Shown: in pieces, positions 1 to 7,762 of the stretch | Layout: every line of letters begins with the position of its first letter | Position numbering within the stretch: the stretch's first letter is position 1 | Origin: Acidobacteriota bacterium | GTDB lineage: Bacteria > Acidobacteriota > Polarisedimenticolia > JACPZX01 | NCBI GenBank assembly: GCA_016195325.1 | Contig: JACPZX010000018.1 | Span: forward strand, 62,001-126,000 | DNA: 64,000 bases | Direction of reading: 5' to 3' | Position numbers and translations under genes: made by a program | Notes under the pieces: generated by a model | What the model saw: the letters and a program-made list of their open reading frames with translations, nothing else | Told to the model about the DNA's origin: nothing | Database searches by the model: none

Positions 1-185
1 CCGATCGCCTCACGCTTCTCCCCCTCCTCGAGGAGGGGGGCCTCGCCGTTCGACCCGAGCACGACGTATCCGTCGAGCGGCTCGTCGTTCCACCGGGCGA
101 TGTTCTCGGCGATGTGCGCGGCCGAGATGCGCCAGCCTTCGAAGACGGTCGGGATCGGCGGGAAGAGGCCTCGCAGATTCACCAT
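1..185 (-). CDS. DapA/dihydrodipicolinate synthase-family aldolase, N-terminal part
   Basis: Only about the first 61 codons lie in the window; the gene runs off the left edge. The start of the protein reads MVNLRGLFPPIPTVF, the usual opening of the DapA/N-acetylneuraminate lyase TIM-barrel family, and is followed by a GSNGEAP motif matching the substrate-carboxylate-binding G[ST]xGE loop. These enzymes are Schiff-base aldolases; the substrate cannot be told from this fragment. The ATG at 185 is preferred over an in-frame ATG at 200 because GGGAG sits 8 bases before it. It diverges from the gene at 266 across a short inverted repeat. Confidence 0.8.
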   Translation of the reverse strand, partial: MVNLRGLFPPIPTVFEGWRISAAHIAENIARWNDEPLDGYVVLGSNGEAPLLEEGEKREAI

Positions 186-214
186 GCTGTGGGCTCCCAT
201 GGAGGCGATCGACG

Positions 215-259
215 GGCAGTCTAACACGGGGCCGCGCCGCGTCGAACTGTTAGACTGCC
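215..259. promoter_or_regulatory. 12-bp inverted repeat in a divergent promoter region
   Basis: The 12-base arm at 215-226 is perfectly complementary to 248-259, with 21 bases between. Each arm contains TAGACT, a plausible -10 hexamer pointing outwards on each strand: 223-218 towards the DapA-family gene and 251-256 towards the gene at 266. The symmetry suits a shared operator or paired -10 elements. No convincing -35 is seen on the plus side. Confidence 0.35.
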
Positions 260-265
260 GCGGCC

Positions 266-1108
266 ATGAGAGCCCCCTCCGCCTGCCTGCCGCTCGCCCT
301 CGTGGCCGCGGCACTCGGTTTTTCCGAGTCGGCCGCGGCTCCCCTCTCCGGCGCTCCCAATCGCGTCTCCTTCCCGTTCGTCACGGCGCAGCCGTGGATC
401 CTCGGCGAAGGGAGCACCGAGCTCGGCGCGGAGGGATCGTGGATCGATCACGAGCGGTCCCCCTTCAGTGACCTGAGCGCGGGAGCGCTCGATCGCACCC
501 GCGTCTCGATGCAGGCGCTCGCCTCGCGCGGGCTCGGCGATCGCGTCGAGGCGTCGCTCCGGTACGGGCTCCAGGGATCGTACGGGAACGACTCCGCGGG
601 GCACCCCCAGCCCACCGACGTGAGGGTGGATCTCGGGTACGCGCACGACGGCCGGGAGGACACGGGGGTCGCCTCGGCCTTCCACTTTCTCGCGAAGGTG
701 CCCACGGCCCCCGACCGGCACGGCGGCGGGACCGACGAGGCGGACGTCGGATTCTCCTTGACCTCCGGAGCGAGGACTCGCGGCTCGGGGATTTTCGGCT
801 CGGCCGGGCTCCTCCTTCTCGGAAATCCGCTCCGCCACGGCTCGCAGGATGACGTCGTGACGTACGGCCTCGGCGGTTGGCTCGGCCCCGAGGAGTCGCT
901 CTCGGTCACGACGGAGATCGAGGGGCAGATCTTCTCGCGCTTCCACAACTCGTCCGGCTACTTTCACCTCGGGGTGCGTCGAGCCTACCGGCGGGCCTCG
1001 GGGGAGGGGATCGCCGGATCGCTGTCGTTTTTTCGAGGTTTCGATGGCGACTCGTCGCGCTGGGGGATCACCGCCGGGCTCGCGTGGATCACCAGGCACG
1101 GTCGCTGA
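266..1108 (+). CDS. Secreted outer-membrane beta-barrel-like protein
   Basis: Protein of 280 residues with an N-terminal signal peptide (about residues 1-24, a hydrophobic core followed by AAA). The rest is rich in Gly, Ser and alternating aromatic or hydrophobic residues in strand-like stretches (for example ASLRYGLQGSYGND and VTTEIEGQIFSRFH) and ends in a strand-like segment. This resembles small outer-membrane barrel proteins of the phenol-degradation/MetA-pathway type. No catalytic motif is visible. It stands alone, divergent from the DapA-family gene. The only -10-like hexamer (251-256) would place transcription start almost at the ATG. The specific function is unknown. Confidence 0.65.
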   Translation: MRAPSACLPLALVAAALGFSESAAAPLSGAPNRVSFPFVTAQPWILGEGSTELGAEGSWIDHERSPFSDLSAGALDRTRVSMQALASRGLGDRVEASLRYGLQGSYGNDSAGHPQPTDVRVDLGYAHDGREDTGVASAFHFLAKVPTAPDRHGGGTDEADVGFSLTSGARTRGSGIFGSAGLLLLGNPLRHGSQDDVVTYGLGGWLGPEESLSVTTEIEGQIFSRFHNSSGYFHLGVRRAYRRASGEGIAGSLSFFRGFDGDSSRWGITAGLAWITRHGR

Positions 1109-1283
1109 CCATCCGTCCGGAATCGTGAAATCAGTTGGGCTAGTGACGATTCGGCCCGCCCGTCGGCGAGGGGTCGCTCGATTCCGCGTGGCCGTCCCGC
1201 GAATTCACCGTACACTTCGCCCACGTCCGCGCCATCGTGGGGCGCTCTCCTGCAGCGCCCCGGCGGACCGGGAGTTCCCGAGG

Positions 1284-2039
1284 TTGCCGATCCGGCCAGG
1301 TCTGAAGATCAGCGCCGCGATCTTCGCCGTCGCGCTCGCGTCGGCGGACGCGCGCCCATCGTGGGGGGCCTCTCCGGCGCCGAGGGTGCGGGCTCCGGAG
1401 GACGCAGGCGCCATGCTTGGGGAGCTCCATCCCGACTACGCTTCCTACATTCATGCGGTGAGGGTGATCCGCGGCGATGCCGCGGCCCCGTCGGCGCAGT
1501 CCCTCTACTCGGGGCTGGTTCGATCGGGGGGAGCCGATCCTCGCGAGAAGAAAGACGCCCCCGCGAGCGGATGGGGGGCGCGCAACGACATCGTCCTCTT
1601 CCCCGCAGCCCTCGATCCGGCGCGGTCCGACGCGTGGCGACGGCTGATCCTCGACCACGAGTACTTCCACGCGAGGCACCTCGCGCGGGGGTGGAGCGTC
1701 CCGCTGGTCGATTTCGGCGACGCGGCGGCGACGCACGATTTCTACGAGGCCGCGGCGTGGGGGTACGTCCGCGAGCGGGCCGCGCGCGGGACCTACGGCG
1801 AGCTGACCGCGGCCGAAACGCGGGAAGTTCGCGCGATCTACGAGCGACATTTTCAGGCCATACGGGCCTTCATTCTCGAACGGCAGCCCGCGGCATGGAC
1901 TCACTTTCGCCGGTTCATGCCCGACACGGACGACGACGGCGCCCGCCGGCAAGCGCCTGGGGAACGGGAGGGATCGATGCTGTCCGCGTCCCGCACCGCT
2001 CCCGGCGCGGCGGCCGTCACCGCGAGCGCCGCGCCCTAG
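1284..2039 (+). CDS. Putative secreted HEXXH metallopeptidase, TTG start
   Basis: Encodes about 251 residues. No ATG fits this frame near the signal sequence. A TTG at 1284 gives a signal-like N terminus (LPIRPGLKISAAIFAVALAS) ending in Ala-Asp-Ala. The key feature is DHEYFHARH, an HEXXH zinc site at residues 125-129, with a glutamate in DFYEAAAW at residue 155 that could be the third gluzincin-type ligand. A likely secreted zinc-dependent protein, but no family was recognised and the tail after about residue 205 is low-complexity. The frame stays open upstream of 1284, so a longer product from an in-frame GTG is possible. It converges on the gene ending at 2133. Confidence 0.6.
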   Translation: MPIRPGLKISAAIFAVALASADARPSWGASPAPRVRAPEDAGAMLGELHPDYASYIHAVRVIRGDAAAPSAQSLYSGLVRSGGADPREKKDAPASGWGARNDIVLFPAALDPARSDAWRRLILDHEYFHARHLARGWSVPLVDFGDAAATHDFYEAAAWGYVRERAARGTYGELTAAETREVRAIYERHFQAIRAFILERQPAAWTHFRRFMPDTDDDGARRQAPGEREGSMLSASRTAPGAAAVTASAAP

Positions 2040-2062
2040 GGCGCGGCGGCGCGGAGCTTGGG

Positions 2063-2082
2063 GGGGCTCGTCCGTGAGCCCC
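2063..2082. terminator. Hairpin between convergent genes
   Basis: GGGGCTC at 2063-2069 pairs with GAGCCCC at 2076-2082 around a six-base loop, in the 93-base gap between two convergent stop codons (2039 on plus, 2133 on minus). There is no T-run on either side, so intrinsic termination is uncertain. The position suggests a bidirectional transcription end. Confidence 0.35.
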
Positions 2083-2132
2083 TCGGGGCGCTGCCCGACG
2101 AGGGTGACCGGCCCTGGAGGTGTGCCGGACCG

Positions 2133-4613
2133 TCAGCGATCGCCGGCCAGCTCCTTCAGCATCTCCCAGACCCTCGGCTGGTCCGGGTTGAGCGCGAGGG
2201 ACTGGCGGAGCAGATCCGCGGCCCGGCGCACCTCACCCTTCTGCGCCCACGCGACCGCCATCGCGTCGAGGAGCTCGGGGGCGGGGGGGGCGTCACCCGG
2301 GGCGACGCCTTTCTGGAGGACGGCCAGCGCCTCGTCGGTCCTGCCGAGCTTTCCCAGCGCCGCGCCGAGGTTGACGCGGCACTCGAGGTCTCCGGGATCG
2401 ATGCGGAGGGCGCGAGAGAGAACGTCCACGGCCTCCGCGAGCCTTCCCGTCCTCCCGTAGAGCGCCCCGAGGTTCGCCATCGTGCCGCCGAAGTCGGGGG
2501 CGGTCGCAAGCGCGGCCTTGAACTCCCGTTCGGCCCCGGCGGCGTCTCCACTCTTCTGGAGGATCAGCCCGAGCCAGTTGTGGTGCAGCACGCTGGCCGG
2601 ATTCTCCGCGAGCGCGCGGCGGAGATCCCCCTCGAGGGAGGGCTCGGCGCCCGCGCGCAATTTCATCTGGAAGAGGCGCGTCATCGCCTCGGTGGAGGTC
2701 GGCTCGAGCCTCAGCCCCTCCCTGAGCAGCGCCTCGGCCTCGCCCACCCCTCCCGAGTCGAGGGCGAGGACAGCCAGCGCCACCGGGATCTCGGAGACCG
2801 CGGGGCGCGCGGCTCCGAGACGCTCGAGCGTCCCGCGGGCGCCCGCGGCCGAATGCGTCTGGATGGCGAGCCCGGCGTACTGGATGTAGAGGCCCCCTTC
2901 GACGCTCGGGCTCGACTCGATGGCGCGAAGGGTCAGCGCCTCGGCCTCCGAGATCTCTCCCTCCCTGACGCGGACGCCCGCGAGGCCTATCAGGGCCGGC
3001 GGGTAGTCGTCCTTGAGCTTCAGCGCCGCCTCGAACTCGCGCGCCGCCTCGGCGGTCTCATTCTTCTGGAGGTGCAGGGCGCCGACGTTCGTGTGGGCGG
3101 TGAGCGTCTCGGGGGTGGCACCATCGATCTCCCCGCCGGGGGCGGCGCCCGCCTCGGCGGTGCCGCTCCCCTTCCCGGCGCTGCCGATGTAGCCGAGCGA
3201 GCGGAGGTTCTCGAGCATCGCCTCGCGCCCCTCGGCGTCCTCCTGGTCGCCCGCCGGGGCCGCGGCGGCCACGGCGGGGGCGCGGTCGAGCGGGCCGTAG
3301 CTCGGGATGGGCGCGGCCTTCGCGGCGCCGGGAAGCGAGACCAGGGCGTGCCCCGGCATGTCGGCGGCGGCCGGAAGCCCCGCGAGGGCGAGCACCGTCG
3401 GCGCGATGTCCATGAGCGTGACGCTCTCGAGCGATCCTTCCGAGATGCCGGGCCCCGCGAGCGCCGCGATGCCGTAGGGGCGGTGCCACTTCGCGGGCTT
3501 CCCCGCGATGTCGGGTGTGTCGTCCTTCGGCCGGTCCCCCCCGTTGCGGAAGCCGTGGTCGGAGATCACCAGGACGTACGACGCGGGATCGACGGCGGCG
3601 AGGATCTCGCCGAGCATCGCGTCCTGGACCTCGTAGTAGGCGCCGACGGTCCGCGCGTACCTCGCGGCGTCGGCGGCCCCGCACGCCGGCAGCGGCGGAT
3701 CCGAGCAGTGCTCGAACCGGTGCGACACCTCGTCGATCCCCTGGTAGTAGATCGAGAAGAGGTCGGGCTGCCCGAGCCGGAGGATGTCGAGGGCCACCGC
3801 GTGGTAGGTGCGCGCGGCGGCGACGATCCGCAGGAGGTGCACGAGCCGGTCGCGGGAGGCGTCGTCGCCTCCCCGCGCCGCCGCGGCCCGCGCGGCCCGG
3901 ATCTCTTCGGGGCCGACCGCGGCGAGGCGCTCGATCTCCGCGTCGGTGACGTCGGCCGGGCGCACCACGCGCGCGCGCACCGCAGGCCCGAGGGCGGCCG
4001 GGGAGACGAGCGCGGCGTCGCCGCGTCCCACGTCCCGGACGTCGAAGAGCGAGTAGGCCACGCGATCCGAGACGATGGCGCCGCGGATCGGCTCGGCGGG
4101 CCAGGTGGCCCACCAGGCGACGAAGGCGGAGGAGAGACCGCGCTCCGAGAAGATGTTCCACAGCGCCTTCACGCGCCGGTACTTCGACGAGATCGGCGCC
4201 TTCTCCCCGGTCGCCTCGTCCGGGACCAGGAAGTCGACGATGCCATGCTTTTCGGGGGACTTGCCCGTCGCCGCGGTGGTCCACAGGAGGGGCGAGAGGA
4301 GCGGCGGGGCGGAGCGCATCGAGCCCGAGAGCCCGTCGCGGCGGAGCCGTGCGAGGTTCGGGAGCTTTCCGGCGTCGATGAGCGGCCCGGCGATCTGCCA
4401 GTCGGCGCCGTCGAGGCCGATGAGGACGATGGGGTGCGCGAGCGTGCGCGCCAGATCCGGCGGGGCGCCGGAGCTTTCGGGAACGGCCGGCGCGCCGGGT
4501 CGGGAGACGTGGAGGAGCGCCGCGGCTCCGGCCGCCACGGCGATCGCGGCGACGCCGAGAAGGGTGCGCCTCAGGGCTCTCGAGGCTCCGGCGGGGCTCC
4601 CGGTTTGGCTCAT
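2133..4613 (-). CDS. Type I phosphodiesterase/alkaline phosphatase-like protein with TPR tail
   Basis: Protein of 826 residues. The N terminus has a membrane anchor (about residues 13-35). Next comes an alkaline-phosphatase-superfamily domain: VLIGLDGADW supplies the first metal-binding Asp, PLLSPLLWTTAATG the candidate nucleophile region, and VISDHGFRNGG the distal Asp-His pair. From about residue 500 to the end it is TPR repeats (for example NWLGLILQKSGDAAGAEREFKAAL). Proteins of this layout are common in uncharacterised environmental bacteria and probably hydrolyse a phosphodiester or phosphonate outside the cytoplasm; the substrate is unknown. It is the third gene of a minus-strand run after a binding protein and a histidine kinase, 53 bases downstream of the kinase. 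Confidence 0.8.
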   Translation of the reverse strand: MSQTGSPAGASRALRRTLLGVAAIAVAAGAAALLHVSRPGAPAVPESSGAPPDLARTLAHPIVLIGLDGADWQIAGPLIDAGKLPNLARLRRDGLSGSMRSAPPLLSPLLWTTAATGKSPEKHGIVDFLVPDEATGEKAPISSKYRRVKALWNIFSERGLSSAFVAWWATWPAEPIRGAIVSDRVAYSLFDVRDVGRGDAALVSPAALGPAVRARVVRPADVTDAEIERLAAVGPEEIRAARAAAARGGDDASRDRLVHLLRIVAAARTYHAVALDILRLGQPDLFSIYYQGIDEVSHRFEHCSDPPLPACGAADAARYARTVGAYYEVQDAMLGEILAAVDPASYVLVISDHGFRNGGDRPKDDTPDIAGKPAKWHRPYGIAALAGPGISEGSLESVTLMDIAPTVLALAGLPAAADMPGHALVSLPGAAKAAPIPSYGPLDRAPAVAAAAPAGDQEDAEGREAMLENLRSLGYIGSAGKGSGTAEAGAAPGGEIDGATPETLTAHTNVGALHLQKNETAEAAREFEAALKLKDDYPPALIGLAGVRVREGEISEAEALTLRAIESSPSVEGGLYIQYAGLAIQTHSAAGARGTLERLGAARPAVSEIPVALAVLALDSGGVGEAEALLREGLRLEPTSTEAMTRLFQMKLRAGAEPSLEGDLRRALAENPASVLHHNWLGLILQKSGDAAGAEREFKAALATAPDFGGTMANLGALYGRTGRLAEAVDVLSRALRIDPGDLECRVNLGAALGKLGRTDEALAVLQKGVAPGDAPPAPELLDAMAVAWAQKGEVRRAADLLRQSLALNPDQPRVWEMLKELAGDR

Positions 4614-4666
4614 CGGTGGGTGCGACGCGGCGTCCTCGACGGGCGGCGGCGTGACGGCCCGCCCTC

Positions 4667-6691
4667 TCAGCGCGGCGCGGGGGCCGACTCTAACATGGCG
4701 GCCTGCATCGCGGCCATGACGGCCTGCCGCATCGCGTCGATGCCGAAGGGCTTCTGGAGGTAGGCGTTGCCGGTCTTCTCGAGGAAGGCGCGCGTGTCCG
4801 AGCTGACGACGTCTCCCGTGGAGAAGATGATCCGCCGCGCGAGTCGCTCGTCGAGATGCCGCACGCGCTCGTAGAGCTCCTGCCCGCTCATCCCGGGCAT
4901 CTTCAGATCGCTGATGATCAGATCGTAGCGCTCCTTCTCGAGCTTCTTGAGGGCGATCGCGCCGCTGAGCGCGGTGTCGACGCGGTAGCCGTCCGATTTC
5001 AGCACCTGGTAGAGGATGTCCACGATCGTCAGCTCGTCGTCGACGACGAGGACCGCCCCGCCCCCGGGGGAGAGCGCCGCGGCGGCCGAGACCCGGGGCT
5101 GCGTCTTCTCCGGCGCCGCCTCCGGGGCCGCGAGAATCGGCAGCTCCACGGTGAAGAGGGCGCCCCCTTCGGGATGGTTCCGGGCCGAGATCCGCCCGTG
5201 GTGCTCCTCGATGATCCCGTAGCAGATCGAGAGGCCCAGCCCCGTTCCCTGGCCGACCTCCTTCGTCGTGAAGAAGGGATCGAAGATCCGGGAGAGGTTC
5301 TCCTCGGAGATCCCGGGGCCGTCGTCCCGGATCTCGAAGCGGACGAAGCCATCGACCTCGCGCGAGGTGATCTTCAGCTTCCCCCCGCCCCTCTCCATCA
5401 TCGCCTGGTGCGCGTTGACGAGGATGTTGATGAAGACCTGCTGGAGCTGGTGGAAGTCCCCCATCGTCTTCGGAAGGCCGGGATCGAGATCGGTCTCGAC
5501 GCCGATGTTGTCGACGCGGAGCTGGTACGAGCGGAGCTCGAGGCTCGACTCCACGATGCCGTTGACGCCGATGTACTCCTTCTGCGGCGTCCGCTTGCGC
5601 GCGAAGGTCTGGAGGTTCTGGACGATCTTCTTGCACCGCTCGGCCTCGCGATTGATCTTCTCGAGGCCGCGGCGGACCTTTTCGCCGGCGTCCTCCTTGA
5701 GCAGGAGCTGCGAGTAGCCGACCACGCCGGCCAGCGGGTTGTTCAGCTCGTGCGCGACCCCGGAGACGAGCAGTCCCACGGCCGACATCTTCTCGGCCTG
5801 GACGAGCTGGCTCTGCGCTTCCTCCAGCTCCCGGGTCCGCAGCCGAACCTGCTTCTCGAGATCGGCGGAATAGGTCTCGAGCTCCTTCCGCGACTTCCTG
5901 AGCTCGAAGGTCATCCGGTTGAACGAGCGCGCGAGATCGCCGATCTCGTCGCCCGAGCGCTCCTCCACCACCTCGTCGAGGCTGCCGTGCGCGATGCGCT
6001 GCGTCGCCGCAACGAGCGACCGAATGGGGCGGACGACGATGCGCACGAGGAGAGCCGTCGCGAGGAGGCCGAACGCGATGACCGCGAGGGTGAGCATGCC
6101 GAAGATCGATCGGAGCTTCGCGAGCTCGAGGCGCGTCGGCTCCAGGCTGAACCCGATCTTCACCTCGCCGATCGTCTCGAGCTTGTTGCTGCTCGACTCC
6201 TCCTCCTCGAGGAGGAAGCCGATCTCCTCGTTCGTCCTCGTCCCGCGGCGCGTGAAGACAGGGTAGGAGACCGAGAGGACCTCGGCGCGCTCTCCGGCCT
6301 GGCGCGCGAGGCCGGTGATCCGGGCGATCCCCGCGCCGACGGCGACGCTCTCGGAATCCCGGAGCGGGATCTGGCCGCTCGGGCTGTATCCCTCCCGGCG
6401 GTTGTCGAGGAGCGATTCCCCCGAAAGGTCGGTGACCGAGACCTCCACGATGTCGGATTCCTGGAAAATCCCCGCGACCAGCTCGCCCAGGAGCCTGCGG
6501 TTCTTCGTCAGGACGCCCAGCTCGCTGTTGTACGCGAGGTTCCGCGCGAGCGTGATGCCGCGCTGGCGGATCGCCGCGGTCTGGCTCACCTGGTAGTCCC
6601 AGAGCGCGAACAGGCTCAGCGCGCCCGCCGTCATGAGGACGAGTAGGGAGGTGAGGAGAGTGAACCGGAGCGCGAGGCCCGATCGCTTCAT
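4667..6691 (-). CDS. Hybrid sensor histidine kinase with C-terminal receiver domain
   Basis: 674 residues. Transmembrane helix 1 is at about 9-31, an extracytoplasmic sensor at 32-195, helix 2 at 200-220, and HAMP at about 222-275, followed by a coiled coil. The HisKA dimerisation helix carries the phospho-acceptor His314 in GVAHELNNPL. The HATPase domain has an N box (NILVNAHQA), G1 (DDGPG, 457-461), an F box and G2 (GTGLGL). A receiver domain starts near 545 (VLVVDDE) with phospho-acceptor Asp595 in ISDLKMPG. No DNA-binding output domain is fused or adjacent, so the output must lie elsewhere. It begins 3 bases after the binding-protein gene, which suggests that protein presents the ligand. 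Confidence 0.93.
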   Translation of the reverse strand: MKRSGLALRFTLLTSLLVLMTAGALSLFALWDYQVSQTAAIRQRGITLARNLAYNSELGVLTKNRRLLGELVAGIFQESDIVEVSVTDLSGESLLDNRREGYSPSGQIPLRDSESVAVGAGIARITGLARQAGERAEVLSVSYPVFTRRGTRTNEEIGFLLEEEESSSNKLETIGEVKIGFSLEPTRLELAKLRSIFGMLTLAVIAFGLLATALLVRIVVRPIRSLVAATQRIAHGSLDEVVEERSGDEIGDLARSFNRMTFELRKSRKELETYSADLEKQVRLRTRELEEAQSQLVQAEKMSAVGLLVSGVAHELNNPLAGVVGYSQLLLKEDAGEKVRRGLEKINREAERCKKIVQNLQTFARKRTPQKEYIGVNGIVESSLELRSYQLRVDNIGVETDLDPGLPKTMGDFHQLQQVFINILVNAHQAMMERGGGKLKITSREVDGFVRFEIRDDGPGISEENLSRIFDPFFTTKEVGQGTGLGLSICYGIIEEHHGRISARNHPEGGALFTVELPILAAPEAAPEKTQPRVSAAAALSPGGGAVLVVDDELTIVDILYQVLKSDGYRVDTALSGAIALKKLEKERYDLIISDLKMPGMSGQELYERVRHLDERLARRIIFSTGDVVSSDTRAFLEKTGNAYLQKPFGIDAMRQAVMAAMQAAMLESAPAPR

Positions 6692-6694
6692 GGC

Positions 6695-7660
6695 TTAGAA
6701 GAAGACCTCGGCCATGCGCTGTACGTCGTCGCTGATCCCGACGGCGATCTGCCTGGCCGTGTTCATGTTCACGCTCAGCGAGACTTCGCGCGGGACCGCG
6801 GTCACGATCCGGGCCGGATCGTCGCCCGCGAGGATGCGCGAGGCGATCTCGCCCGACTGGCGTCCGACGTCGTCGTACCGGCACGAGAGGGCCAGGAGCG
6901 CCCCCGCCTTCACGAAGGCGGGGCTCAGGCCGACGAACGGGATGCGGCCCCTCAGCGTCGAAAGGAGGATGTGCTTGAGCCCCTGCGGCGAGAAGACCGT
7001 GGAATCGGCCACCGACCAGAGGATGTCCACGCGCCCGGCGACCTCGTCCATCCGCTGGACGATCCCCTCCTCCGACGTGACCGGCAGCGCGACCAGCTCG
7101 AGGCCCATGCTGAGGGCGACCTTCTGGGCCGCCTCGACCTCCTGCCAGGAGTTCTTGGGGTCGTACAGGACGCCCACGCGCTTCGCCGAGGGGAGGATCT
7201 CGCGGATCTTCGAGAACTGGGTGTGAACCGGAATCTGCATGGAGGCGCCCGCGACGTTCGGATGCGCGGACCGCAGCGCCTCGATCGACTCCGCGGGGCT
7301 CGAGGGAAGGACGAGCGAGAAGACCACCGGGACGTCGCGCACCGACGCGGAGACGAGGCTGGTCGCCGAGCTGCCGAGGGTCAGGATGAGGGCGGGGCGC
7401 CGGGATCGAATCCTCTCGACGAAGCCCGCGGGATCGTGGCTCGCCGTCTCGAGGTTGTACTCCACGATCCGGATGGGGACCCGGGCCGACTCGAGGGCGG
7501 ACTGGAACCCCTTGAGCGCTTCCCGGTACGGCGCGATGTCGCGGCTCAGCACGACGGCGATCGTCGTGGGCCCGAGGGAGAAGGCCGGGACGAGCTCCGT
7601 CACGACGACGACGCAGACGAGCATCGCCTGGAGCAGATACCTCATCCGCATCATGCGCAC
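6695..7660 (-). CDS. ABC-type substrate-binding protein (ABC_sub_bind family)
   Basis: 321 residues with an N-terminal hydrophobic signal (about 7-28). The periplasmic-binding fold of the ABC_sub_bind family is clear from IAVVLSRDIAPYREALKGF, LILTLGSSATS, VGVLYDPKNSW and LSPAFVKAGALLALS. No ABC permease or ATPase gene is near, and the next gene is a histidine kinase. A sensory role, handing a small ligand to the kinase periplasmic domain, is therefore more likely than transport. Homologues in such kinase-linked pairs often have this lone arrangement. It lies 102 bases downstream of the TonB-dependent receptor gene, separated by a hairpin. Confidence 0.85.
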   Translation of the reverse strand: MRMMRMRYLLQAMLVCVVVVTELVPAFSLGPTTIAVVLSRDIAPYREALKGFQSALESARVPIRIVEYNLETASHDPAGFVERIRSRRPALILTLGSSATSLVSASVRDVPVVFSLVLPSSPAESIEALRSAHPNVAGASMQIPVHTQFSKIREILPSAKRVGVLYDPKNSWQEVEAAQKVALSMGLELVALPVTSEEGIVQRMDEVAGRVDILWSVADSTVFSPQGLKHILLSTLRGRIPFVGLSPAFVKAGALLALSCRYDDVGRQSGEIASRILAGDDPARIVTAVPREVSLSVNMNTARQIAVGISDDVQRMAEVFF

Positions 7661-7687
7661 GACCGGCTCCTGTCGAACTCATAGGCG

Positions 7688-7717
7688 CCGGCGGGGCGCC
7701 CGGAGGCACCCCGCCGG
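7688..7717 (-). terminator. Strong GC hairpin downstream of the TonB-dependent receptor
   Basis: A nine-base stem (7688-7696 with 7709-7717) encloses a 12-base loop between the receptor stop and the next gene start on the same strand. No U-run follows, so it may be a Rho-assisted terminator or an mRNA end-protecting hairpin. Confidence 0.35.
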
Positions 7718-7762
7718 AACCGACGTCCCCTCCCCCGGGGCCGCCGCACCCGAATCATGGCC

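Noticed and set aside
2058-4763. Very long plus-strand open frame (about 900 codons) opposite the phosphodiesterase gene
   Set aside because: It is the mirror of a GC-rich coding strand: Arg/Gly/Glu-rich with no motif, while the minus strand encodes a clear phosphatase-TPR protein.
4856-6646. Plus-strand open frame of about 596 codons opposite the histidine kinase
   Set aside because: Leu/Arg/Asp-rich shadow with no family features; all kinase motifs are on the minus strand.
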